From Bartonella harrusi (lineage in GTDB: Bacteria; Pseudomonadota; Alphaproteobacteria; Rhizobiales; Rhizobiaceae), in contig NZ_CP101114.1 in NCBI RefSeq assembly GCF_024297065.1, positions 310,001 through 374,000 of the forward strand: a DNA stretch of 64,000 nucleotides, given 5' to 3'. Positions 1-6,565 of this stretch are shown piece by piece. The notes under the pieces were generated by a model. The model saw only the letters and a list, made by a program, of their open reading frames with translations, was not told where the DNA came from and did not search any database. Both the position numbers and the translations under genes were made by a program. Position 1 is the first letter of the stretch; each line of letters begins with the position of its first letter.

Positions 1-128
1 TGTGAACCATAATCACGACGCATTACACGCGTGCCAATGCGTGTTGATAAAATATCAAGGATGGATTGGCGCAAATGTTCAATGCCGGTCAAGGATTTTC
101 CTGTGCTACGGTCCATTCCTATGTTCAA
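1..128 (-). CDS. Baseplate assembly protein W (gp25-like), partial
   Basis: The visible 42 N-terminal residues include the motifs TGKSLTGIEHLRQSI and TRVMRRDYGS, typical of P2 gpW/T4 gp25 baseplate wedge proteins. The rest lies outside the window. I place the start at a TTG (126-128) overlapping the TGA of the V-like gene, because an AGGAGG sits 7 bases upstream; an ATG four codons downstream (114-116) has no well-spaced ribosome site. It follows gpV as in P2-type tail clusters. Confidence 0.85.
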   Translation of the reverse strand, partial: MNIGMDRSTGKSLTGIEHLRQSILDILSTRIGTRVMRRDYGS

Positions 129-814
129 TTGGGACCTCCTGTCATGGAGCCACCGGGAACAACACCACCGTGAACATGGGTTGCTCCTACATTGGTGCCG
201 TTATGGATCAAACCACTTGAGTTCATGGCAACATTGTGAGCAGAATGAAGAGAGAGACTCTCATCCGAATGAAGTGAAACACCACCACCAGCCTGTAAAG
301 AAATATTGCCCTTTGCATTGAAAGTGATATCGCTTTGTGAAACAATTTTTATGCCTTCTGGTGCGGTAAGCTCTAGCTTGCCACCATCACCTTTAAGAGA
401 CGCGCCATCCGTAATTGTAAGAATGAACTTTCCACCTGATTTGATCTGAATGCTATAGCTGTTTTGTTCATCATCATATTCAAGGATGGTGCCATCGGGA
501 TAAATTGTTCTATGAATATTGCCTTTATCGGCTGCTTGATGAGCATCGGTATGGATGGAACCAACAATCACCCCTTGCGCTAAATCCCCTGATGATGCAA
601 CCACCACCACTTGTTCTCCAACATCCCGCCCTTCATAAGAGCATGTTTTACCGGCGCGGGCTTGGGTATCTGGAATCCAGTCACTGATAAGATTGCCGCT
701 TTTTACCCGATAGCGTGCGTTTTTATGGTCGATATGGCTAATTGTGCCCACCATAACCATATTTGCGAGGCGTCTTTTTAAATCGGTGATGTCTTTATCG
801 CGCCGCTCTAACAT
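125..814 (-). CDS. Baseplate assembly/spike protein V (P2 gpV-like)
   Basis: About 229 residues. The N-terminal part is an OB-fold-like region (GTISHIDHKNARYRVKSG) of gpV/gp45 spike proteins, the middle is repetitive and beta-rich, and the end carries THVHGG, matching the HxH motif that binds iron at the spike tip in P2-like phages. The protein would sit at the baseplate centre and pierce the envelope. The ATG at 814 is preferred because a GAGG lies six bases upstream; an in-frame ATG at 847 has a poor ribosome site. It overlaps the preceding tail gene, suggesting translational coupling. Confidence 0.88.
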   Translation of the reverse strand: MLERRDKDITDLKRRLANMVMVGTISHIDHKNARYRVKSGNLISDWIPDTQARAGKTCSYEGRDVGEQVVVVASSGDLAQGVIVGSIHTDAHQAADKGNIHRTIYPDGTILEYDDEQNSYSIQIKSGGKFILTITDGASLKGDGGKLELTAPEGIKIVSQSDITFNAKGNISLQAGGGVSLHSDESLSLHSAHNVAMNSSGLIHNGTNVGATHVHGGVVPGGSMTGGPN

Positions 815-1343
815 GGGGGACCTCAATTTTATGATATTTGTCTTCATTGCCCACGCCTATTTGTGGTGTAATCCTCAAGAAAGGTTCAACAGGTTTTGCG
901 TTTGCACCATCTTCTTGTGTCTCAGGGGAGGGGATATTGGTCACATAAGTAACCTCAAAGGTTAAAATTGCCCCATGGAGTGCTAGAGCACCATTATCGC
1001 CAAAGGCAAAAGCAATATTTTGCAGGGAGCATGTTTCCACGGTGTTATTGAGATTGGGATTGGCGTAGAAGATCTCTTCAACTTCCCATGCTAATTGGTC
1101 GACAAAACGCGCACCATCTTCTTGTGTCGCATAACATTCAACATCTACGGTTAAGACACGGCGCCTTACTGCATTCTCATAGCCATCTTCAATTGTTTCG
1201 CTTTGTGTTGAGATATTAATTGCCGGTGTGTTCTCAGCGGAAAAGTTGAAATCACGCATATTAAACACATTGTCACCAGCCGTTGTCTTTGCTGCTTTGA
1301 TCAACGCAACAAAGCTTTCTCTTATCGTCTCTCTCGGATGCAT
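795..1343 (-). CDS. Tail terminator/minor tail protein (lambda U-like)
   Basis: 182 residues beginning with a helix (RETIRESFVALIKAA) followed by a domain with RRRVLTVDVECYA and LTFEVTYVT, resembling tail-terminator proteins of the lambda U fold that cap the tail tube. AGGAG lies 5 bases before the ATG. The C-terminal tail is polar. Its place just before the baseplate genes fits. The family call rests on recognising the pattern, not on an alignment; a generic phage tail protein is the alternative. Confidence 0.55.
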   Translation of the reverse strand: MHPRETIRESFVALIKAAKTTAGDNVFNMRDFNFSAENTPAINISTQSETIEDGYENAVRRRVLTVDVECYATQEDGARFVDQLAWEVEEIFYANPNLNNTVETCSLQNIAFAFGDNGALALHGAILTFEVTYVTNIPSPETQEDGANAKPVEPFLRITPQIGVGNEDKYHKIEVPHVRAAR

Positions 1344-1420
1344 AAAAGCTCCTGTTTAATTGATGCCATTTTTACTCTAAAAATGGTTGACTAGGATTAA
1401 TAATGATACTATTATTGGTT

Positions 1421-1675
1421 ATGAACAATAAAGTTGAAAAAATAATCAGCTTGATGAAAGCCTCACCAAAGAACATCAAGTTTTCAGATTTGTTAGCTGT
1501 GTGTGTGCATTTTTTTGGAGAACCGCGGAACAACGGTACAAGCCATTTTGTTTTTAAAACACCGTGGCTTGGTGATCCCCGTGTGAATATTCAAAAAGAT
1601 ACTGGTAACAAAGCAAAAGCTTATCAGGTCAAGCAAGTCTTACAAGCGATAGAAAGGATAAAACATGAACAATAA
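1421..1675 (+). CDS. hicA: HicA-type mRNA interferase toxin
   Basis: 84 residues. The motif GTSHFVFKTPW matches the HicA dsRNA-binding-like fold, with the catalytic His in the G-T-S-H stretch. It is on the plus strand, opposite to the surrounding tail genes, and its 3' end overlaps the next gene by 11 bases, as in hicAB operons. An upstream in-frame ATG at 1403 would add six hydrophobic residues; the ATG at 1421 fits the family start better. It acts as a moron toxin inside the late cluster. Confidence 0.8.
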   Translation: MNNKVEKIISLMKASPKNIKFSDLLAVCVHFFGEPRNNGTSHFVFKTPWLGDPRVNIQKDTGNKAKAYQVKQVLQAIERIKHEQ

Positions 1676-1982
1676 TCATTATACATATCGTGTTTTGTGG
1701 TCGCAAGAAGATAAGGAATATGTCGGTTTGTGTGCAGAATTCCCATCCCTTTCATGGTTAGACGTTCAAGCAGAGAAAGCTTTAAAAGGTATTATGGATC
1801 TCGTTTCAGAAGTTGTTGAGGACATGCAGCACAATGGAGAAGAAGTTCCTGTGCCTTTGTCACATGGTAAATACAGTGGTAAGTTCCAATTAAGAATACC
1901 ACCAGAACTCCATAGGAAGCTTGCAATTCAAGCTGCTGAAAATGGTGTGAGTTTAATCAGATATATTTCTTCTAAACTTTGA
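1665..1982 (+). CDS. hicB: HicB-type antitoxin
   Basis: 105 residues. The N-terminal HicB fold (YRVLWSQEDKEYVGLCAEFPSLSW) is a decayed RNase H-like domain that masks HicA; the C-terminal part (GKFQLRIPPELHRKLAIQAAENG) is a ribbon-helix-helix/HicB_C DNA-binding region, so it probably autorepresses the operon. It overlaps hicA by 11 bases. Confidence 0.88.
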   Translation: MNNNHYTYRVLWSQEDKEYVGLCAEFPSLSWLDVQAEKALKGIMDLVSEVVEDMQHNGEEVPVPLSHGKYSGKFQLRIPPELHRKLAIQAAENGVSLIRYISSKL

Positions 1983-2016
1983 AAAATTTATACGTACTAA
2001 AAGAAAAATAATTTTT

Positions 2017-2163
2017 ATGAAAACCTCTCAATTAAAACAAATGCCTGTTTTTAAAACAGATGAAGAAGCAGAAAACTTTGTTGATACTGCTGATCTCACG
2101 GATTATGACTTAACTGATTTTAAGCCCGTTCATTTTGAATTTTTACCTAAAGAAGCCTCTTAA
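2017..2163 (+). CDS. Truncated CopG-type antitoxin remnant (48 aa)
   Basis: The product carries FKTDEEAENFVDTADLTDY, the hallmark N-terminal (toxin-binding) part of the CopG-type antitoxin family, and stops after FEFLPKEAS. Family members normally continue into a ribbon-helix-helix domain (typically VNLRLPEPLL-like), which is missing here. The gene follows hicAB by 34 bases and has no toxin partner beside it. It may be a neutralising-only orphan or a remnant. Confidence 0.55.
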   Translation: MKTSQLKQMPVFKTDEEAENFVDTADLTDYDLTDFKPVHFEFLPKEAS

Positions 2164-2166
2164 CCA

Positions 2167-2192
2167 CCTCCCCATTTTTGAGAACGGGGAGG
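2167..2192. terminator. Bidirectional hairpin terminator
   Basis: Perfect 7-bp stem CCTCCCC/GGGGAGG with a 12-base loop, between the convergent antitoxin remnant (+) and the 92-residue gene (-). The same element recurs at 12419-12444, again downstream of the paralogous gene, so it belongs to the duplicated module. Confidence 0.7.
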
Positions 2193-2205
2193 GGATATGT
2201 TTTAC

Positions 2206-2484
2206 TTAAGCAACCTTTTTAATAGGGTTTTCCCAATTCGGCTGGTAAGCTTTTAAAAAAGGATCTATCGCTGCGGGAAACTCTGAAGCTCCAAAATCTG
2301 TAAGAACTGCTAAAATCTTTGTAATATTTGGCACGTCATCTTGAAGTTTTAAAATCAAAGCTTTCTCTACCATGTCCATAACCTCAACTAAATTATTACA
2401 ATCTTTATCTCCAAGTCCTGGATAGTTAGAAAATTGAGACAACGCCATCCACAAATCGCATAAAAAATCGATACTGGTATTCAT
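2206..2484 (-). CDS. Conserved small phage protein downstream of antirepressor A
   Basis: 92 residues, no domain recognised. It is a near paralogue of the product at 12458-12736 (shared [22 protein letters not shown] and [10 protein letters not shown]). Its ATG overlaps the stop of the antirepressor gene (ATGA), so the two are translationally coupled, and the pair has been duplicated as a unit. Predicted helical and cytosolic. It could be an accessory factor for the KilAC-type antirepressor, since both copies sit behind KilAC-containing genes; that is inference. Confidence 0.7.
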   Translation of the reverse strand: MNTSIDFLCDLWMALSQFSNYPGLGDKDCNNLVEVMDMVEKALILKLQDDVPNITKILAVLTDFGASEFPAAIDPFLKAYQPNWENPIKKVA

Positions 2485-3218
2485 TGTACACCTCCATGGA
2501 TTTGTTCTCTCAAGCAAGCCAATCCTCTGGATGTTATTTTTGTTGAAGGCAGGACCTTTTCTGTACCATCCGGTCTTTGAATAGTAATAGCAGGGCAATC
2601 CATCAAACCTTTCTTGATCTTATCCTGATAAGGTAACAAAGGAGCACCCGGAGCCCGTCTATAGACCCAATCATGTTTACGCAAATAATCGGTTAGATCT
2701 TTTGGTCGTATTTCTAACATTTTTGCAGATTCAATCAAACCAAACAGACCATCAGAGCGTTTTAAACCATCAAGTGCCTTTGCCTTAGGTTCTAACTCAG
2801 CAATCACGTGATCTTTCTGCTCGATTTGGTTTTGTAGATGATTTAAGACACCAAGTAAGGCTTGAGGACTCGAGTAATCTATTTGTGGTGTGGCTACTTG
2901 CTTTGCAAGTTTTTCACATTCAATGAAGTACAAACGAGCTTCTCTACCTTTCTTATTGTTCTCAAGCATAGAAAGTTCTTTGGCTACATTTAGTATGAGG
3001 TAATATTCTTTCAATACCACATTTTGACGTTCGCCAATTTTGGCGAGCGTTAAAATATAATCTCTTCCCTCTTTTAAATCGTATTTGTTTATGCGATCTT
3101 TAATCCAATTAGAAAAATCTCGTTTTACTTCTAAAAATGCATGCAGCTCACGTGCGTTAACAGTTTTGACGGTTTCATGGTCAATAATTTTTTCTGATAT
3201 TGTTATAAGAGTATTCAT
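2481..3218 (-). CDS. Phage antirepressor, AntA N-terminus + KilAC C-terminus (copy A)
   Basis: 245 residues. Residues about 15-105 form an AntA/AntB domain (VNARELHAFLEVKRDFSNWIK ... RLYFIECEK). A linker with [24 protein letters not shown] leads to a C-terminal KilAC/ANT domain ([41 protein letters not shown]). Antirepressors of this kind inactivate a phage repressor and favour lysis. AGGAG lies 5 bases before the ATG. The C-terminal half is almost identical to copy B (12733-13458) although the N-terminal halves are unrelated. Expression is probably controlled by the upstream leader and C4-like RNA. Confidence 0.9.
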   Translation of the reverse strand: MNTLITISEKIIDHETVKTVNARELHAFLEVKRDFSNWIKDRINKYDLKEGRDYILTLAKIGERQNVVLKEYYLILNVAKELSMLENNKKGREARLYFIECEKLAKQVATPQIDYSSPQALLGVLNHLQNQIEQKDHVIAELEPKAKALDGLKRSDGLFGLIESAKMLEIRPKDLTDYLRKHDWVYRRAPGAPLLPYQDKIKKGLMDCPAITIQRPDGTEKVLPSTKITSRGLACLREQIHGGVQ

Positions 3219-3382
3219 ATGAACTCCTTGGTAAAAAGATGTTTTTCATTGACACTTTTTAAAAGTGCCGGGTGCTGAAAAACACGGTACCAAGTCCGTC
3301 GTTGTGCTTTTCCCCTAAGGGTATTGTATAGCGCAACTACACCCGACAATGCATTATACGCATGCAGCATATAATGAGTCAA
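3219..3382 (-). promoter_or_regulatory. Antirepressor A leader with internal promoter and C4 target sites
   Basis: Read leftward. A promoter TTGACT (3377-3382), 18-base spacer, TATAAT (3353-3358) has an inverted repeat in its spacer and -10, so it may be an operator. The RNA would start near 3347. Possible helices: 3340-3345 with 3269-3274 (CGGGTG/CACCCG); GTTGCGC with GCACAAC inside it; CTTGGTA (3288-3294) with TACCAAG (3227-3233), touching the AAGGAG; GTTTTTCA with TGAAAAAC (3241-3248); and CACTTTT/AAAAGTG. The first helix crosses the third and fourth, so a pseudoknot or alternative folds are possible. Confidence 0.72.
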
Positions 3383-3394
3383 AGTCTTTAATAT

Positions 3395-3456
3395 GCGGAG
3401 AAGAGATTATTTCGGCAATCCATCCGCTTGGTATTTAAAGTGTTTTTCAAGCACCT
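3395..3456 (-). ncRNA. C4-like antisense RNA A
   Basis: A roughly 60-nt element read leftward, behind a TTGACA -35 at 3485-3490 with a -10-like AATAAT/ATAATC near 3462-3468. Segment b' (3440-3455, GGTGCTTGAAAAACAC) is complementary to leader bases 3271-3285 with one bulge; segment a' (3427-3433, TACCAAG) is perfectly complementary to 3288-3294. A GCGGA/TCCGC stem with a CCGAAA loop element closes the 3' part. Order and logic match the P1/P7 C4 RNA upstream of ant. Exact ends are not visible. Confidence 0.7.
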
Positions 3457-3654
3457 GATTCGATTATTCATATTCCAATAACATTGTCAAGAAGTAATAT
3501 AAGATTTTCTAAAAATGATAGACACATATTTACTTTATCTGTCGACTTACTTTGAATTTATTAGCCTTAATTTATAGCGGAGGGGAGAATAATGCTCGAT
3601 ATACTTGATACAATTACGATAGTTGTTGTTTAAAAGTAGAAAAGTTTTTTTAAA

Positions 3655-3948
3655 TTAAACCTTAAAAGGCCATCTTTGAGCACTGTGAAGCACACGCAGA
3701 ATGGTTATAATTTCATTTTCAACTGAATAAATCGTAACATAATTCTTAGCAGTTAGCATTTCACGAGTATTATCGACAATTCCTTCACGATAGCGAAATG
3801 GATATTCTAACAAGCCATCAAATTTTTCAATTATTTCTACTTTTAATCGCTTAGCTGCAATAGAGTTATGGATATTAATGTACTCAATGATTTTTTCTAA
3901 ATCTCGCACAGCATCCTCAGCAATGACGATACGATATTTATTACCCAT
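3655..3948 (-). CDS. ParE/RelE-family toxin
   Basis: 97 residues with the ParE-like layout: YRIVIAEDAVRDLEKIIEYI helix, then FPYR-like LLEYPFRYREGI and a C-terminal strand TILRVLHSAQRWPF. ParE toxins attack gyrase, while RelE relatives cut mRNA on the ribosome; the sequence alone does not decide. Its start overlaps the end of the upstream antitoxin frame by 8 bases. That antitoxin is interrupted, so the toxin is effectively orphaned unless read-through or re-initiation occurs. Confidence 0.82.
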   Translation of the reverse strand: MGNKYRIVIAEDAVRDLEKIIEYINIHNSIAAKRLKVEIIEKFDGLLEYPFRYREGIVDNTREMLTAKNYVTIYSVENEIITILRVLHSAQRWPFKV

Positions 3949-4147
3949 TATTGCTGATTTTTTCTAATTTTTTTTTAAACTCCTCATAAGATAGACGAGG
4001 CTTTTTATCATTAAATGCTGCTGTCACATTTTCATAAACATATTCAATATATCCTTCAGGATAATTATTTGTTTCTCATGATTTCATCTCGCTAACCTTT
4101 AAAGTCCTAACAACAGAAACATCGCTATGCAAATGACAATGGTCCAT
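3941..4147 (-). pseudogene. Antitoxin of the ParE-like toxin, interrupted by an in-frame TGA
   Basis: A 69-codon frame runs from ATG (4145-4147) to TAA (3941-3943), with an in-frame TGA at 4076-4078. The first part reads VRTLKVSEMKS and the second YPEGYIEYVYENVTAAF and LSYEEFKKKLEKI. It overlaps the toxin start, as expected for an antitoxin-toxin pair. The second part has no ATG, only a possible GTG, so the DNA-binding N-terminus is uncoupled from the toxin-binding C-terminus. A 28-codon frame at 4149-4235 precedes it but is too short to name. The stretch 4236-4318 shows nothing else. Confidence 0.55.
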
Positions 4148-4318
4148 TTTATTGTTCAGTGTCCCTGAAATCGAAAACTTTTGTACCATAAACCTCACTC
4201 CAGGACATAACGAAATCTTTTCCTAATGGATGCATACTAATACAAATTTCTATAAAAAACACTCATATTTTTGTTTAAATACTTAAAAAAACACATATTT
4301 ATTTTTTTTTATGTTTGC

Positions 4319-4675
4319 TTAGCTACCATGAACCTCCCTTAAAATAAGCTTATACATACCGGATTCTGAGGCTTGGACATCTGTGACAACGAAGCGCTCT
4401 TGGGTTGTCTCTTCAATATTTTCAGGGGCGAGCACTACGACACTATCTTCAGCTTTTGGTGGCAATCCGCCAATATCATTGATAAAAAGATCAAGTTCTT
4501 TTCTTGGGATTGTTGTTGGTATTCTGCCACCAGCATCCGATTCCGAATGTTTGATGCCGTAAATTGCTGTAATCCGAAAAGATTGCTGGTTATCTTTTCG
4601 CGTATAGATGACGGGCTGCCCAAAGGTGTTGCGTACCTCTTTTACCATTTTGTTAAGCAGCCCGTGCCATAGCAT
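4319..4675 (-). CDS. Head-tail joining protein, lambda FII-like
   Basis: 118 residues. It starts with WHGLLNKMVKEVRNTFGQPVIY and ends in a beta-rich region (ERFVVTDVQASESGMYKLILREV), the layout of FII-type head completion/attachment proteins. It directly follows the capsid gene, as FII follows E and FI in lambda. The ATG at 4675 is chosen because GGAGGG lies 8 bases upstream; an ATG at 4690 lies inside the capsid gene. Confidence 0.65.
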   Translation of the reverse strand: MLWHGLLNKMVKEVRNTFGQPVIYTRKDNQQSFRITAIYGIKHSESDAGGRIPTTIPRKELDLFINDIGGLPPKAEDSVVVLAPENIEETTQERFVVTDVQASESGMYKLILREVHGS

Positions 4676-4676
4676 G

Positions 4677-5753
4677 TTATTTCCCTCCAATGACGGCTTT
4701 GAACAGCATTTCAGGACGTGTGCAAATGTAAAGCGGATAGCTGTAGACTTCAGGCTTTACCCATGCATTACGGTCGTGATCGACGATTAGCATCGTGTAG
4801 AGAGGTTTTCCAACCGTATTGGCAAAATCTAAGCTTTCACCAGGTGCAAAGGTTTTCTGGAATACACCAGGCGCATTAACAGGAAAGAATTGACATTCAT
4901 CAGGCTTAATTCCTATCGCACGCTTTGTCCCAGCCTTTGCACTCACATTATAGTTATGAATACTGCGATAATTGATAAAGGTCACACCGGCAAAGTCAAA
5001 ACTGCCAAAGCTCCCCGTACCAAGAGCACTTGGTGTTGCAACACCTCCTGCGCTATTGAGTGTTTGCGCTAAGGTTGTGTTTAAATAGGTTTCACGAATG
5101 GTTTTATGGTTTTTTAGTTTGGAAAAGAATTCATTCCCACAAAGTCCAATAATCCGTGAACGGTCAGAGAACGCTCCTTTTGAAGCTTCAATCATTCTCA
5201 TAATGACCTGATCAACATTATCAGCAACATTGGTTGTTTCACTCTCCAGTTTAAAGTCAATTGGCTTTGGTGGTGTAATTTCCCATTCCTTGTACCAATC
5301 GACAATCACCGAACCATCAGCATCAAGGACAACACCTTGAACAGCACCAAGCTGCATATTTTCCCATGTCAATTCGATTTCAGAAATCAGTTTCTTTTGT
5401 TTTCTGGCAATATATTTCATTGCCGTCTCTAACTGATCTTCTGTGCCAAATTCACGCCGGTCTTGGATTTCTTCTGATTTCACAGTATCACTTTTGGCAA
5501 TACGGGTTGTTTTAAAAAACCGAAGATTACGACTGTCTCTGTCACCTTCTGCTAAAGGGGCTCCGCGTTCACTGGTTTGAATAAGCGAAAATGTATTGTC
5601 ACGCCGTTCAATACCAACCACTGTGGTGCTGGTTTCAACGTCTTCAAAAAGATTGAGAGAGCTTACAAGACCCGGTTGAAACTCATAGTTTTCAATCGCT
5701 TTCATCATTGTTATCGTTGAGAAAGCATCATGTTTAAAAAAATTCATATCCAT
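4677..5753 (-). CDS. Major capsid protein (lambda gpE family)
   Basis: 358 residues, close to lambda E (341). Features typical of the family include the N-terminal FSTITMMKAIENYEFQPG, VGIERRDNTFSLIQTSERG in the E-loop region, and the C-terminal MLIVDHDRNAWVKPEVYSYPLYICTRPEML. It folds as an HK97-type shell subunit. It lies directly downstream of the decoration gene (12-base gap), the normal D-E order. Confidence 0.93.
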   Translation of the reverse strand: MDMNFFKHDAFSTITMMKAIENYEFQPGLVSSLNLFEDVETSTTVVGIERRDNTFSLIQTSERGAPLAEGDRDSRNLRFFKTTRIAKSDTVKSEEIQDRREFGTEDQLETAMKYIARKQKKLISEIELTWENMQLGAVQGVVLDADGSVIVDWYKEWEITPPKPIDFKLESETTNVADNVDQVIMRMIEASKGAFSDRSRIIGLCGNEFFSKLKNHKTIRETYLNTTLAQTLNSAGGVATPSALGTGSFGSFDFAGVTFINYRSIHNYNVSAKAGTKRAIGIKPDECQFFPVNAPGVFQKTFAPGESLDFANTVGKPLYTMLIVDHDRNAWVKPEVYSYPLYICTRPEMLFKAVIGGK

Positions 5754-5765
5754 GTGCGCATTCTC

Positions 5766-6134
5766 CTATCGCAACAGAATTTTATTGTTGTCTTCTAAAG
5801 ACTGAATAGCTGCCATTTTTTCTTGCTCGAGTATTGCATCGGGCCAGATCAGTTCCGAAGCTTTTACAGTACTCAAACGCGCTGTAATGACGGCATGTTG
5901 TTCTTCACCTGTTGCATCAACAGTAGCATAAGAAATCCCTGCGGGCACCGCACTGCCATCTGCTGCTGCCGGATTAAGAGGGACATATTTTTCCGTTTTT
6001 GTTATCTTTCCCATGACAGTCCCCGCCTCAATGAAGGCTCCTGATGCAAATACCACTTGTTCATTTGACATGTCAGGGTCGTAGCGCCCAAGATAAGCGC
6101 CATTGCGAACATCTTCATAAATAATATGACTCAT
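5766..6134 (-). CDS. Head decoration protein D
   Basis: 122 residues with YEDVRNGAYLGRYDPDM, ASGAFIEAGTVMGKIT and ITARLSTVKASELIWPD, characteristic of lambda gpD-type trimeric decoration proteins that stabilise the expanded capsid. The ATG at 6134 follows GGAAGG by a good spacing; a start at 6161 lies inside the scaffold gene. It overlaps the scaffold stop by four bases. Confidence 0.88.
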   Translation of the reverse strand: MSHIIYEDVRNGAYLGRYDPDMSNEQVVFASGAFIEAGTVMGKITKTEKYVPLNPAAADGSAVPAGISYATVDATGEEQHAVITARLSTVKASELIWPDAILEQEKMAAIQSLEDNNKILLR

Positions 6135-6565
6135 TTTATTACCTTCCAAATTGATTGCCATTTTGTATGAATTTTTGCCTTGCTCTCTCCATCAGCATGA
6201 GGAACATAAGGCGATAGTTTTAAAGAGGCGCTTTGAGAGCTAGCCTCTGTCAAGACGCACTGGCGTGCTTTCTCGATACTCATACCGTTTTGAATAGCCT
6301 TTGCGGCATCGAAAGAAACGCTGAGGCGCTTTGCTTGCCTTTCAAGGGTTGTCAGGGCTTGAGCGCGCTTTCTTTCTTGTTCAAGGATGGCTTTTATGTT
6401 TTCGCGCTTGTCCTCATTGTCTTCATCCTCCTCTTCGTCTTCGTTGTCGTCAAAGATTTCGGCGTTTTTATCGATGTCGTGATCATTTTCATCCTCTTCT
6501 TCATCGAGGATGTCGACACTCCTTTCATCATCTTCTTGTTGGGCGCGATATTGTGTGCGTGCCAT
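6131..6565 (-). CDS. Capsid scaffold (Nu3-like) protein
   Basis: 144 residues. Residues 10-50 are extremely acidic (runs of D and E), followed by a helical region (KAILEQERKRAQALTTLERQAKRL) and a C-terminal DAAKAIQNGMSIEKARQ motif seen at the end of many S49-protease/scaffold fusions. In lambda, Nu3 is an in-frame internal start within the protease gene. Here the scaffold is in the -1 frame relative to the protease, overlapping its last 172 bases, with its own AAGGA eight bases before the ATG. It could be made independently or by frameshifting. Confidence 0.7.
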   Translation of the reverse strand: MARTQYRAQQEDDERSVDILDEEEDENDHDIDKNAEIFDDNEDEEEDEDNEDKRENIKAILEQERKRAQALTTLERQAKRLSVSFDAAKAIQNGMSIEKARQCVLTEASSQSASLKLSPYVPHADGESKAKIHTKWQSIWKVIK

